Shown: positions 1-8,828 of the stretch, in pieces
Layout of the letters: every line of letters starts with the position of its first letter
Numbering within the stretch: the first letter of the stretch is position 1
IMG/VR virus record: IMGVR_UViG_3300033388_002028
Location: 1 to 24,680 of that record
Origin: a virus
Reading direction: 5' to 3' (one strand)
DNA length: 24,680 nucleotides
Made by a program: the position numbers and the translations under genes
The notes under the pieces: model-generated
Databases searched by the model: none
Told to the model about the DNA's origin: nothing
The model's input: only the letters and a program-made list of their open reading frames with translations

Positions 1-154
1 CGCTTTTGGCTTCACGCCCTAGGCAGTTACACGTAAATAGGTAGGATTGGCCACCTACCATATTTAAAATATCGTCTGCCCCATCACTTACGCAATCATG
101 GACAGCTTTTTTGCGGTTGAATAGATTTTCTTCTAGTATCTTTGCTAATTCCAT
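1..154 (-). CDS. Partial gene, unknown product, runs off the left edge
   Basis: An open frame starts with ATG at 154-152 and reads leftward off the window. The first 51 residues are visible, beginning MELAKILEENLFNRKK and including a CNC cysteine pair near the edge. Its start codon overlaps the stop of the upstream gene as TAATG, the coupling used by many neighbours, which supports the start. It lies at the end of the tail-fibre region, so a fibre-associated, chaperone or lysis role is possible by position only. I do not recognise the family. Confidence 0.6.
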   Translation of the reverse strand, partial: MELAKILEENLFNRKKAVHDCVSDGADDILNMVGGQSYLFTCNCLGREAKS

Positions 155-1113
155 TATATTAATCCGTTCGTTACTGGTTCGCCGTTAAATGTTACTAGTA
201 TACCATTGTTAGTTACGTAATCCCAATATCTGCGGACATATTTTAAATTTTTGGTCACCTCGCTAAAATCATCATCAAACAAGGTATCGAATATTACACT
301 TAGGAATACCAATTGATCGTTTTTAGGGAAATAGGCTATGTACTTCCCAAATAACACGTACAAGTCAGTGAATATAGTATTGTATTGTTCCCTAGTTTTA
401 AAACCATTAAGAGTCCCAGCCGATAGCCCTAGAGCCGTTTCTAGTACTCCGTTGGGGTCTACATTATATAAGTCAAGGTCGTTATCATATAGGCCGTTAT
501 TGCCGTTTCCGCTCTTGTCGGGTAACTGGTTGTATTTACGGTATGTGCCGTTGGGATCGGTTGTAACTACTTCTGGGTAGGTTTGATCTACTTTGTAACT
601 ACCTTGACAATCCGACCAGTCACCACCAAAACCAGTAAACGAAGCAACACCAGTCCAACCCGTCTTACCTAAAGTATACTTAGTAAACACTAAGCTACTG
701 AATGTAACATTTGTTATAGTTGATGCACCATTTACAACACATTCTATTGAGCCTATTTTAAGCCCTAATTTTATATTATTCGATTCTTTTAGTATTACAC
801 CACTACCTATCTGCGTAACTGATATGCCATTTAATGCTGTAAATACGTCACCACTTGCGGTAATATAAAAAGTCCAATCATTCCCAAAACTGACAAAGCA
901 CTCGTTCCCATCTGGCGAAGTAGGTGTAATATCTCGATCATAAAAACACTTCCAATCAGACGTTATCTCAATGCTTTTAGTCACTGTATTATAGGTAGCC
1001 CCGTCATAGTAACCCAATGCCGTTTGTTTGCCGTCTAGCCATTGTAGTATATCGTCAAAGGCTGGCTTGTATCTAGGTAAAGCATGTCTTCGTCTTCTAA
1101 AAGTGCTATACAT
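154..1113 (-). CDS. Putative tail fibre or receptor-region structural protein
   Basis: A 319-aa protein of unrecognised family, placed after the baseplate genes where tail fibres are normally encoded. The N-terminus is basic (RRRRH near residues 6-10). The middle (about residues 65-160) is rich in alternating hydrophobic, Thr, Ser and Gly residues, suggesting beta-sandwich folding of the concanavalin or laminin type found in phage fibres. This is inference from composition. The segment near residues 195-215 (QLPDKSGNGNNG) resembles the loops of such domains. The start has an AGGAAG ribosome site about 8 bases upstream. The gap to the upstream gene is only 12 bases, consistent with one operon. 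Confidence 0.6.
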   Translation of the reverse strand: MYSTFRRRRHALPRYKPAFDDILQWLDGKQTALGYYDGATYNTVTKSIEITSDWKCFYDRDITPTSPDGNECFVSFGNDWTFYITASGDVFTALNGISVTQIGSGVILKESNNIKLGLKIGSIECVVNGASTITNVTFSSLVFTKYTLGKTGWTGVASFTGFGGDWSDCQGSYKVDQTYPEVVTTDPNGTYRKYNQLPDKSGNGNNGLYDNDLDLYNVDPNGVLETALGLSAGTLNGFKTREQYNTIFTDLYVLFGKYIAYFPKNDQLVFLSVIFDTLFDDDFSEVTKNLKYVRRYWDYVTNNGILVTFNGEPVTNGLI

Positions 1114-1125
1114 TTTTATAACTTC

Positions 1126-1437
1126 CTATGCAAAACAAAAATAAGCTTTTCCAGCAGTAACGACAATGTTATCAAACTCTGGGAGCCAATCAATATAGAG
1201 GATATTCCCATCTATAATGGCGAATGATTCAGAAATATCTTGATCTGCCTCAGTTGGGATTTCAGCACCTTTATCGGCTATTTTTGCTGTAAAAGTAAAT
1301 GGAGCTTCTTTAACTACAATTAATTTACATCGTCTTTCAGTAGGTAGTTGAGTTTCGCCACCTTCAACAGTTGCCCCGAAATTTGAACCGACTAGTTGAT
1401 TTTGTAGTTTTTCGTTTGGTGTATTTTCTTCTGACAT
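1126..1437 (-). CDS. Small protein of the tail-fibre cluster, unknown function
   Basis: A 103-aa acidic protein. The N-terminal third is polar and probably flexible (MSEENTPNEKLQNQ). The rest alternates like a small beta domain (KLIVVKEAPFTFTAKI, then NILYIDWLPEFDNIVVTAGKAYFCFA). The start is preceded by AAGGATG. It sits between two probable fibre proteins and could be a fibre accessory, attachment or chaperone protein. No family is recognised. The real-gene call rests on length, ribosome site and tight operon packing. Confidence 0.6.
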   Translation of the reverse strand: MSEENTPNEKLQNQLVGSNFGATVEGGETQLPTERRCKLIVVKEAPFTFTAKIADKGAEIPTEADQDISESFAIIDGNILYIDWLPEFDNIVVTAGKAYFCFA

Positions 1438-1467
1438 GGTTCACATCCTTGTTAAAATTTTATTATC

Positions 1468-2127
1468 CTATAACTCTACTAAGTCTGGAAGAACTTCGTA
1501 AGTTACAGTCATATCTCCAGCAGATCCACCGCCTGAGAAAGTACCTTTAACTATGATACTCCCATTTCCTGCAACTTTGAAAATAGTACTCGCTGATCCA
1601 TAATGTACCAGATCTGCAGTCGCATCTGTTGATTGATTACTATAGACCAAGACAGTTGTCGTTTCATCATCTACTTCTATTAATGCAACACCTGCTCCAT
1701 CAGTAATAAGCTTTCCAGTAACCGTAACTCTAATCAAAGTACCGACAGGCTGGCCAGATGCCCAACTAAGTGCCGCACTAGTACCAGAACTTACAGTGCT
1801 TTCTGACTTCTGCTTAAGCTGCATCTTTGCTGAATCAGCAATCTTATCAGAAGTAACCACCTGTGCACCCATCTTATCATTAGTGACGCAAAGATCTACC
1901 ATTACATTTGTATCAACAGCAGTTTGCGCTAGTTTTGCATTTGTAACGCTTAAATCTTGAAGCATTGCTGTAGTGATTGAAAGAGCGGTCAAAAGACCAA
2001 CCCTTAACTCTGCAATAGTCGCTGCTTTATCTCTATCTGTCCCGACTCCTTGAAGCATATAGACTAAATCAGTATCAACAATTGCATCTGGTGATGGATA
2101 TTGATTAACTGTTACTGCACTTCCCAT
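1468..2127 (-). CDS. Putative tail fibre or tail-tip structural protein
   Basis: A 219-aa protein with a typical fibre layout. A short N-terminal segment (about 1-50) may attach to the baseplate. Residues about 50-105 contain imperfect repeats of the type VTNAKL / VTNDKM / VTSDKI spaced by about 15 residues, a pattern common in trimeric fibre shafts. The C-terminal half (about 110-219) is Thr, Ser, Gly and Val rich and probably a beta domain. An AAGGATGG ribosome site precedes the ATG. It directly follows the DUF2612 baseplate gene, the usual place for the first fibre gene. Fibre assignment is inferred from composition and order, not from a recognised domain. Confidence 0.6.
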   Translation of the reverse strand: MGSAVTVNQYPSPDAIVDTDLVYMLQGVGTDRDKAATIAELRVGLLTALSITTAMLQDLSVTNAKLAQTAVDTNVMVDLCVTNDKMGAQVVTSDKIADSAKMQLKQKSESTVSSGTSAALSWASGQPVGTLIRVTVTGKLITDGAGVALIEVDDETTTVLVYSNQSTDATADLVHYGSASTIFKVAGNGSIIVKGTFSGGGSAGDMTVTYEVLPDLVEL

Positions 2128-2141
2128 AATTCCATCCTTCC

Positions 2142-2708
2142 TTAAGTTCCAGCGGTCGCATCAAGAGCAACGCCTAAAATTCTTTTTCCATTTGCATCAA
2201 CTAAATAATCACCATTTCCATCTTCTATCTGAGCACCAGGTAAACCCAGCGTTCCAAGGGCACCCAATCGCTTTGCTTGTGATCTTGATAACTGTATCCC
2301 ACCAGGCGTATAAACAAAATAAACCGCTGGAGCTTCATCAAAATAAATTGGATCAGAATCACCGCTTAAAGTTGACGCTTTTTCAATAGCATTTTCAGGA
2401 GTTCCACCAGTATAATTTGATGTTCTATCTAAAAATCTAATAAATAAATCTTCATCGGATTCACCAATATATCTTTCAATATTTACAAAAGAGCAGCAAA
2501 GATCTAATCTCGCGCCTGTAGGTGGATTATCTGATCTAATGATATCCTTAAAATCCATCAAAAGAGCAAAATCATAAGCCGATTTATCAACATCTGAAAG
2601 CTTTTCAATTACTGCACTAAGGCAAGCTTGCCACTTTTCAGAATCTTTGTATTCTTCTAGGATGTCGCCTTCGATCTCACCCCATAGATCTATATTTCCA
2701 TCATACAT
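2142..2708 (-). CDS. DUF2612-family baseplate protein
   Basis: A 188-aa protein matching the layout of the DUF2612 phage baseplate family. A central segment GARLDLCCSFVNIERYIGES (about residues 65-84) resembles the family core GAQLD..G...G..R. It is followed by EDLFIRFLDRTSNYTGGTPENAI, like the family's KI.....G....I region. In related contractile phages this gene follows gpJ and links the wedge to the fibre network. Here it starts 2 bases after the gpJ stop, with AAAGG 6 bases before the ATG. Composition and operon position agree with the call. Confidence 0.75.
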   Translation of the reverse strand: MYDGNIDLWGEIEGDILEEYKDSEKWQACLSAVIEKLSDVDKSAYDFALLMDFKDIIRSDNPPTGARLDLCCSFVNIERYIGESDEDLFIRFLDRTSNYTGGTPENAIEKASTLSGDSDPIYFDEAPAVYFVYTPGGIQLSRSQAKRLGALGTLGLPGAQIEDGNGDYLVDANGKRILGVALDATAGT

Positions 2709-2709
2709 A

Positions 2710-3873
2710 CTAGACCTTTATCACTACTACTCTATCAATGGTTAATGATCCGTAAAAGAATGCACTTACTTCAATCGGTTCTGATTGCCAAATTTCTGTT
2801 TCAAATGGTGCGATCAAAAGCTCAACACCTAGGATGCCAGGGACCATGTAAACACTTCCATAATATCGACTTGGAATTATGTCTTTATTTGCCGTTTGAT
2901 ACTGATCAGAATAGGCAGTGCAAGCCGCTTTTATTTGATCTATATAATCAGCCGGTAAAGATTCCTCGCTATATTCGGTAAATGTAACTCTAAGAAAGAA
3001 TTTTTGAGGTTCTGCATCAGCCCAGTACATTGTGTGGGTTTCTCCAGAGCTATCTGTAATTAATTGAGAGTTATTACCATAGGATTTTATTCCAGTAGGC
3101 TTGCAAAACCAAATCGCATCAGCAATTTCTTGATCAGATGCAGATCCTGTAATTGTAAACATAAAGCTATGTGGTGGAATTCCACTTACTTCATAATCCT
3201 CTTCATTTACGGAAAGAGTAACCGTTGAAACACCTGTAATCGATTCTAAATACTGCTTCATTGTGCCATAAGTAGCGAGGCCATTTCCAGAATATTCATC
3301 CATTCTAGCCACAAGCTGCTTATCGGTCTCTTCTTCGGTTCCAACATTGCCAGCACTTGCGGCAGTAATTGTAACACCACTTGGCGTTGAATCAACTAGC
3401 GACCAATCACCAGAAGGAGCCTCTATAGCTCCATCAACTAACGCTTGGCAATCAATATCAGCCGTTCCACTTACACCTATAGTAACCTCTGCCAAAGTTT
3501 CATAATTTGAAGCAATACCTGCAGCTGTGACTTCTTTTCCAAGGGTGATTATAGTCCCTTCTAGGGCTACAAAAGTAAGTGTGATTGTACTAAAAGTAGG
3601 GCCTTTTTTTGTGATATTCATGTATGAGGCTAGAATCTCAAGCCACTTGCCTTCTGCATTATTTCGATCTAAATTATTTGCAATCGCTTCCAGTGCCTGA
3701 GAAATAGAAGTTATTGATTTTGCTTCTAAGTCAATATGCAACCCATCAGGGGATGAAGAGGAAAGATCAATATTTTCACCAAAAATGGCAATCCATGACT
3801 CTTTTAAATCGGATCTAAGCTCTTGAAAGCTTTGTAGGTGGATTCCATTTTCTGTTAAAATCAATGAACTCAT
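2710..3873 (-). CDS. Baseplate J-like protein (wedge)
   Basis: A 387-aa protein of the baseplate J / gp47 / XkdT family, which forms the baseplate wedge ring. The characteristic core is visible near residues 165-195: GVTITAASAGNVGTEEE followed by TDKQLVARMDEY, matching the family pattern (A...G..GN...E.D..LR.R). N-terminal helices (about 15-85) and a C-terminal beta region (about 270-387) fit usual gpJ architecture. The start overlaps the upstream gp25-like stop by one base (TAATG), and the order gp25-like, gpJ, DUF2612 is the standard wedge operon. Confidence 0.88.
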   Translation of the reverse strand: MSSLILTENGIHLQSFQELRSDLKESWIAIFGENIDLSSSSPDGLHIDLEAKSITSISQALEAIANNLDRNNAEGKWLEILASYMNITKKGPTFSTITLTFVALEGTIITLGKEVTAAGIASNYETLAEVTIGVSGTADIDCQALVDGAIEAPSGDWSLVDSTPSGVTITAASAGNVGTEEETDKQLVARMDEYSGNGLATYGTMKQYLESITGVSTVTLSVNEEDYEVSGIPPHSFMFTITGSASDQEIADAIWFCKPTGIKSYGNNSQLITDSSGETHTMYWADAEPQKFFLRVTFTEYSEESLPADYIDQIKAACTAYSDQYQTANKDIIPSRYYGSVYMVPGILGVELLIAPFETEIWQSEPIEVSAFFYGSLTIDRVVVIKV

Positions 3874-4226
3874 TAAAATTCCCCTGTTGCAGTAGTTTCG
3901 TCTTCTAATAATATAGAATATGTGCCTGATAAATTCCTATCAGAAATCACCAATTTTATTTTATTAACCGACTTAACTCCCGGAACGGCCTCAACTTTCT
4001 CTCTAATGATCTGCTTAACTGCATCAGCGTATAGAGTAGGCTGCCCAAAAACATCATCAAACCATGGAATCCCTTGCTCTCCATCAGTCAGGCACTCAGT
4101 TTCAAATGCTTGAGTCATGTGTTTAATATTTTGCATGACTCTTGTTTTATAGTCGTGAATTCTTGCAACATTTTTACCGTCAAGATACACATCATTGTTT
4201 TCTGCATTCAATTTTCTTTCATTCAT
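3873..4226 (-). CDS. gp25/gpW-like baseplate wedge protein
   Basis: A 117-aa protein of the size and position of the T4 gp25 / P2 gpW / DUF2634 wedge family. Seen in sequence: VMQNIKHMTQAFETECLTDG, then GIPWFDDVFGQPTL, then an amphipathic helix (AVKQIIREKVEAVPGV) and a beta segment (NKIKLVISD). This matches the family order of W..D...G.P, a helix and V.GV..I. The protein would join gpJ and the Gp138 spike region at the sheath-baseplate junction. It lies between those two genes with gaps of a few bases or less. Confidence 0.8.
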   Translation of the reverse strand: MNERKLNAENNDVYLDGKNVARIHDYKTRVMQNIKHMTQAFETECLTDGEQGIPWFDDVFGQPTLYADAVKQIIREKVEAVPGVKSVNKIKLVISDRNLSGTYSILLEDETTATGEF

Positions 4227-4228
4227 AA

Positions 4229-4831
4229 TTAAAGACCTGGTGTCGGTGGTGATGTGGTTCCAGTTGCAGCAGGATGAGGGTGACTAGAAAGATTAACACC
4301 AGTACCTGGGATTATATCATTTGCTGTAATCTCTTTATGCGCTCGAATTGTCTCTTTGCAATCCAGCTCTTTTTCAACAGTTAGTGTCCCATCAATTTTA
4401 ACATTCCCAAGCATCTCAATTCTTCCATCTTGGAAAAGCTTGATCTTTGTTTTTTTAGCTCCTGCAGCACTAAAGTGAAAAGGTATTGCCACAAAGTCAT
4501 TTATAGTCATTCCAGAGCTTGACCTAGGAACAACCGCTTTTTCCCATGTTCCATTTTTCCAAACACCACCATCTCTAGAGGTAGCAATTAACAAAACAGG
4601 GTCGCCTTTTTTTAATTCATACTCAATATCACAGGCATCATTCCCGGAGTTCATTACTGGGATAGATCGAATCACTTTATTTCCAGTGTCAATAACCCCT
4701 TCTGGGGTGACTTTCATTATTGCCGGAAACACATCAACAACACCGTCACCAACCGCCGATATAATACCAGGCAATGCAGTCTCCATATTGGAAATAAAAC
4801 GAGCAAATAGCGCATCTGAATCCATGCTCAT
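4229..4831 (-). CDS. Gp138-type baseplate spike protein
   Basis: A 200-aa protein of the phage phi92 Gp138 N-terminal family, which forms the membrane-piercing spike under the tail tube. An OB-like N-terminal part (about 15-120) contains the family-typical KKGDPVLLIATSRDGGVW segment. A beta-helical segment follows (GRIEMLGNVKIDGTLTVEKE, about 136-155). The C-terminus has HPH at about 184-186 followed by AATGTTSPPTP. HxH motifs at the tip of such spikes bind a metal ion in characterised examples, so a metal tip is likely here. The start overlaps the hub gene stop. ATG at the third codon is an alternative start. Confidence 0.85.
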   Translation of the reverse strand: MSMDSDALFARFISNMETALPGIISAVGDGVVDVFPAIMKVTPEGVIDTGNKVIRSIPVMNSGNDACDIEYELKKGDPVLLIATSRDGGVWKNGTWEKAVVPRSSSGMTINDFVAIPFHFSAAGAKKTKIKLFQDGRIEMLGNVKIDGTLTVEKELDCKETIRAHKEITANDIIPGTGVNLSSHPHPAATGTTSPPTPGL

Positions 4832-5829
4832 TATCGGCCTATCGAGGTTGAGGTTGAAATAAAGTTATTAGATCCTGTACCATAATTATTCCCCTTGTAC
4901 TCGATTGAGTTTATCCACGATTTTCCACGATAAGAGATAGTATCTTTTGGACTAATCCTTGAATCTATATAAACAGGAGTATTTACCGTTAACATTGGGG
5001 TGATTAGGTTTTTAAATTGGATTTGTTTTTGCGTATTTTCTGGTATTTTCTGTTCTTTTGATGCTTTTTTTTGACCAGTATCACCTATAAAATACTTGTA
5101 ATTCTCTCTAAAAGCATCCTCAGTATTAATTTGTCGATCATTTCTTATAACTTTTGCGCTAATTAATCCTGTATCATAAGTCAAAATTATGGTATCTAAA
5201 GTGGATCCTTTTTCTGTAGTATCTATATAAATGATCTCATTATTATCAATCGTAACTTTGCCGCCAACTCTCCTCAGTATTCTTCTCACAAAGTTTGCCG
5301 TAACATCGCGAATGTTCCCAGAGTCCGCATAGGCTCCATCATCTGAATCTAATTTGTGATTCCTTAATGAAGAAGCACCACTTAATGGAACACCAGCATA
5401 ATCTGCAATTGTTTGAAGTATTTTATAATAAGTAGTGCCGACTGGGAAAGAAAACGAACAGTAGACCCTTGAAAGCCTATATTGCGCTCCTCTTTGAGCA
5501 GTGCATAAAAGAGTAGTCACAACGGTTCCATCAGGCTTTCTATCTGTCCATGCATCTGCTATTTGGCCGATAAATATATTACCAAACTGAGTTTTTTGAT
5601 TCTCATATCCAGCTTGGAAAATCACCGATGCGCCTTTATCAACTAATTCAGATATGGTATCTTGATTTGCGTTATAAATTGTAAATCGGGCTGTGTTTTT
5701 GTAAAATTCAGAAAACTTTTTTACTAGAAAATCATAATGAAGGCCATCAATTAGATAGCCGCTTTTGTCGGGGTTGTTTCCATCTTTGAAAACACCCACA
5801 TATAAGCTTGTTTTTCGCTTAAAGAGCAT
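4831..5829 (-). CDS. Baseplate hub protein (gp27/E217 gp41-like)
   Basis: A 332-aa protein beginning MLFKRKTSLYVGVFKDG, chosen because this ATG has GGAAG 6 bases upstream. An in-frame ATG 30 bases earlier lacks a good site and would lengthen the overlap. The N-terminal part shows the hub-family features NTARFTIYNANQD and KGASVIFQAGYENQ, followed by FIGQIADAWTDRKPDG. These match hub proteins of simple myoviruses, which form the trimeric adaptor between tail tube and spike. It overlaps the plug gene by 11 bases and is followed by the spike gene, the expected order. Confidence 0.78.
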   Translation of the reverse strand: MLFKRKTSLYVGVFKDGNNPDKSGYLIDGLHYDFLVKKFSEFYKNTARFTIYNANQDTISELVDKGASVIFQAGYENQKTQFGNIFIGQIADAWTDRKPDGTVVTTLLCTAQRGAQYRLSRVYCSFSFPVGTTYYKILQTIADYAGVPLSGASSLRNHKLDSDDGAYADSGNIRDVTANFVRRILRRVGGKVTIDNNEIIYIDTTEKGSTLDTIILTYDTGLISAKVIRNDRQINTEDAFRENYKYFIGDTGQKKASKEQKIPENTQKQIQFKNLITPMLTVNTPVYIDSRISPKDTISYRGKSWINSIEYKGNNYGTGSNNFISTSTSIGR

Positions 5830-6154
5830 CGAATTCTTCCCATTCCTCTGTATTTCCAAAAACTAACTTGTAGGATGAGCCAAAATTTTGACAACTTACA
5901 TCCTCAGTTTCTTGATTGTTTACCTTAAGTAATCTAAAGTTCCCGTCATAACCAAGGCGATTATTCGCACTTAGTAGGTTTCTATCTAAAACTAATCTTA
6001 CACCGTTATTTTCACCAACATCTGAGGAGAAATCACAAAAAAACCTACCGTCTCTTTCGTTCCATTGTATGCGAAAATCACAAACAAATTCACCCAGGTT
6101 TACGCTAAACGTTTGATATGCAGAATCTGTAAAATCTGAATCAATAAGAATCAT
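5819..6154 (-). CDS. Baseplate plug protein (Pam3 gp18-like)
   Basis: A 111-aa all-beta protein resembling the small plug proteins of Pam3-type baseplates. Visible features are YQTFSVNLGEFVCDFRIQWNERDGRFFCDF (shown here in parts: residues about 13-42), with the WN.R.G.FF.D pattern, and a VRLVLDRNLLS segment near 52-62. In the family this protein fits inside the hub. It lies between the Dit-like and hub genes and overlaps both (4 bases upstream, 11 downstream). That order is conserved in this phage type and is part of the argument. Confidence 0.68.
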   Translation of the reverse strand: MILIDSDFTDSAYQTFSVNLGEFVCDFRIQWNERDGRFFCDFSSDVGENNGVRLVLDRNLLSANNRLGYDGNFRLLKVNNQETEDVSCQNFGSSYKLVFGNTEEWEEFDAL

Positions 6155-6822
6155 TCAAAAACCTCTACTTCTAATCTAGCAAAAATCTCATCAGCGGCGG
6201 CCTCTTCTGCTGATTGTCTACCTTTGTTTTTCTTGGTAGAAATCAATCTTTCATTTGTGGTAATCGTAGATTCTGGGTTGTATATATATGATTGAGAAAC
6301 TTGCTTCAAAGTTACTGTTTCAAATTCGCGCAAAACCATTGTAAACTCAACCGACTCACCAGATTCAGGATTTCTATCAGCTGTAATACTTTGTATTAGC
6401 ATTTGAGGGTAAACAACAAGGCTTGTAACTAATCTAACAGGCTCTTCTTTTAGTGCTAGCGCTTCCAGGCGTTCGTAGTTCTTAAGGGAAAGGTTCTCTG
6501 TCATTTGCCTCAATTCAGAGCCTTCTTGAACCTCTATCGTATCGCCTTCTTCAAGACTTACGCTTGAGTTCATTGGGTGATTCGTAAACATTCCTCTCAC
6601 TGTACACGTTCTCAATTGCTTTATTATGTGATCAGATTTAACAGCCCCATTTTGCAAGGGGTGATCTGAGATTTTAAATTTTAAAGCGTGTGACTCGCTG
6701 ATAAACAAGTCAAAAGGAAGGCTTTCAATTCCCATGACTTCACTGCGAATAAACAAAGAAGCTGGAACACTAGTTGCCTGCTTGCTTTCTTGGCGATTTG
6801 CTGACTTTATTGCGCCAATCAT
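6151..6822 (-). CDS. Dit-like baseplate/tail protein
   Basis: A 223-aa protein resembling the Dit-like family of contractile phages, which forms the ring connecting tube end and baseplate. Key seen segments are HALKFKISDHPLQNGAVKSD (about 45-64), equivalent to the family's PVE.GA.ISDH, then RTCTVRGMFTNHP, YERLEALALKEEPVRLVTSL, and a Y..M.I.SI......ESGE..EF...L.E pattern at about 138-168. The C-terminal 40 residues are charged. It starts one base after the tape-measure gene stop and overlaps the plug gene by 4 bases. Confidence 0.75.
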   Translation of the reverse strand: MIGAIKSANRQESKQATSVPASLFIRSEVMGIESLPFDLFISESHALKFKISDHPLQNGAVKSDHIIKQLRTCTVRGMFTNHPMNSSVSLEEGDTIEVQEGSELRQMTENLSLKNYERLEALALKEEPVRLVTSLVVYPQMLIQSITADRNPESGESVEFTMVLREFETVTLKQVSQSYIYNPESTITTNERLISTKKNKGRQSAEEAAADEIFARLEVEVFE

Positions 6823-8547
6823 TTAGGCCTCCTGAATTATGGTTTCACGGCGATCTAAGTTTAATTGACTTTCTACCAGTTCTCTAAGATTTGCGTTTAG
6901 TAGAATCCCGATCTCTGCAAGGTCTGCTTTAAGGTCGACTTTTTGAGTTATATTGCCACTATTGTTATTATAAATATTTTGAGTAATTGGAACTTCTTTT
7001 TTCTTACCAAGATTCAAAAATGATTTTGATAAATTATGAGTTGCAACACCTTTAACTCCGGATTCAAATTTTTGTACTTTTGCAAATTCTCTTTTATAGC
7101 TTTCTTCTGAGATTGAGCCTTCTTTATATTGGCGATATTTTTTAATTAATCCTTTATATCGACCCCTGACCTCATTTCCTAACGCTCTGCGCTCTTTTCT
7201 TTTTATTCGCTCATCATGAGTCGAGTATAAACCTTTTACAACTGAACCCAAAGTATATGCCGTAGCACCAGCAGCGGCACCAACCGCACCACCTGTTGCT
7301 GCACCTGTGGCGGTAGCACCTGCAAAACCCTGTAATGCGCCACCTGTTGTTGATTGGCCTTCGCTATTAACCGCTGCAAAAACTCCAGCAGCAACACCCA
7401 TTGCCGCGCCTCTTGATTTAATCATTTTACCAAGCGACATATTTAAGCCAATTGTTTTTGATTTCAATCGATCAAAAGAAAACCCTAGTTTATCGGTAGA
7501 TGAGGCACCTATCAAACTCATTGCTTTATATGCGAATAATGCAGTCGTGACCGCCTGAATTAAATTAGGCATCGAGGCAAGAATCTCAATAGCCTCTCCT
7601 AGTAACTTAAGGAAAGGTGTCATTAATTCGATGATTTTTGCAAGCCCATCAATCATAGGAGAAAAATCAATTTCACCTAATTTTTTTACAAATTCTTTAA
7701 TTTTAACCTGATTCTTACTGATTGCACCTGCAAGACTCATTTTGATATTATCTAGAGCTGTTGACCATAGGCCTGATAAGGTTTTAGAACCTTTCTCCAT
7801 CCCTTTATAAAACCTGCCGCCTTCCATTGTGGCGTTCTTTATAGATTTTGCAACATCGTCAAAGGATATCTTCCCTTTTGACATCTTGTCTTTTAGGCTA
7901 GACATAGACTCGCCTGTTCTTTTTGCAATCTCAGCCAATGGATTAAAACCAGCACTGATGAATTGCAACATATCTTGCCCCATCAACCTACCTGCTGCTG
8001 AAACTTGCCCCATAACAAGGCCAAGCCTACCCATTGATTCACTATTCCCAAGAGCTATATCTCCCAGGTTTGACATTATATTCTTCGCTCTTTCGGCTGG
8101 CACATTATACTGTATAAGGCCTTTTGATAAACTCGCTAAATTAGATACTGCGTAAGGAGTTCTTTTTGCAAATTCAGTGATGTATGCAGTAAAGTCCTTC
8201 GACTTCTCAGCACTACCTAAAAGAACCTCCATGCTTGTTTCTAGATTTTCCATCTCAGAAAAAGTGGAAATACCAACACCAATAGTTCTAAAACCAACAT
8301 AACCAGCGGCAAGCCCTTTCATCTTTGAAAATAATGATGAAAATGATGAATTTAATGTGTTGAGTTTTTTTGAATTACGGGCGGCGGCTTCGCCAACCTT
8401 ATCAATGCCTTCTGAGGCTTTTTTTCCATCGATCTTTACTGATTTAAAGCTCTTATCGACTCGTTCCATTAAAGACTCTAAGCGAGAAAGGAACTCAGTG
8501 TTCCCTCCAAACTTAAACTCTAACGCAAAGGTATCTTTTTCGGCCAT
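6823..8547 (-). CDS. Tape measure protein
   Basis: A 574-aa tail length-determining protein. The N-terminal tape-measure domain is visible at about residues 85-285: EVLLGSAEKSKDFTAYITEFAKRTPY in consecutive parts, then QVSAAGRLMGQDMLQFISAG and LWSTALDNIKMSL. A hydrophobic region (about 300-350) and a Gly/Ala-rich stretch (about 380-440) follow, typical of segments that insert in the host membrane. The ATG at 8547 overlaps the stop of the chaperone frameshift frame (TGATG) and has AGGTGG upstream. A GTG one codon earlier is a weaker option. The length would predict a short tail of roughly 85 nm by the usual 0.15 nm per residue rule (inference). Confidence 0.9.
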   Translation of the reverse strand: MAEKDTFALEFKFGGNTEFLSRLESLMERVDKSFKSVKIDGKKASEGIDKVGEAAARNSKKLNTLNSSFSSLFSKMKGLAAGYVGFRTIGVGISTFSEMENLETSMEVLLGSAEKSKDFTAYITEFAKRTPYAVSNLASLSKGLIQYNVPAERAKNIMSNLGDIALGNSESMGRLGLVMGQVSAAGRLMGQDMLQFISAGFNPLAEIAKRTGESMSSLKDKMSKGKISFDDVAKSIKNATMEGGRFYKGMEKGSKTLSGLWSTALDNIKMSLAGAISKNQVKIKEFVKKLGEIDFSPMIDGLAKIIELMTPFLKLLGEAIEILASMPNLIQAVTTALFAYKAMSLIGASSTDKLGFSFDRLKSKTIGLNMSLGKMIKSRGAAMGVAAGVFAAVNSEGQSTTGGALQGFAGATATGAATGGAVGAAAGATAYTLGSVVKGLYSTHDERIKRKERRALGNEVRGRYKGLIKKYRQYKEGSISEESYKREFAKVQKFESGVKGVATHNLSKSFLNLGKKKEVPITQNIYNNNSGNITQKVDLKADLAEIGILLNANLRELVESQLNLDRRETIIQEA

Positions 8548-8828
8548 CACCCACCTGCTGTCTTCTTAAAATATTGTTCATAGGCTGTTGCGTAATCTCT
8601 TTTCATTTCAAGATAACTCAAAGCCATATTCATTTTATGAAACACCCATGTTTCGACCTCAGCAGGACTTATTCTAAAGCCCTCTGCGATCTTAAATATA
8701 GGTATCTCATCATCAAGCTCAATGGATGAAAGTCCTACTGTCCCTATCCCTGTAGAGAACTTTTGTTCGTCTCTGGTTGCTGAGGAGAGGTAGCTGTTGT
8801 TTCTGTTTGGCTCCCATCCTGTTGAGGA
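8547..8828 (-). CDS. Tail assembly chaperone, frameshifted C-terminal part (GT-like)
   Basis: An open frame of 93 codons lies in the -1 frame relative to the preceding chaperone and has no usable start before its conserved-looking core. That core includes KIAEGFRISPAEVETWVFHK and ends KKTAGG. It is open back to the slippery sequence and closed just upstream of it by in-frame TAA codons, so it is best read as a -1 frameshift product. The fused protein would be about 214 aa (121 zero-frame plus 93). Such G/GT pairs act during tail tube assembly around the tape measure, whose start overlaps this stop. The layout is seen directly. Frameshifting is inferred. Confidence 0.75.
   Translation of the reverse strand, partial: SSTGWEPNRNNSYLSSATRDEQKFSTGIGTVGLSSIELDDEIPIFKIAEGFRISPAEVETWVFHKMNMALSYLEMKRDYATAYEQYFKKTAGG

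Noticed and set aside
7307-7558. Plus-strand ORFs within the tape measure, head and baseplate genes
   Set aside because: All lie opposite to well-supported minus-strand genes and mirror their biased composition.
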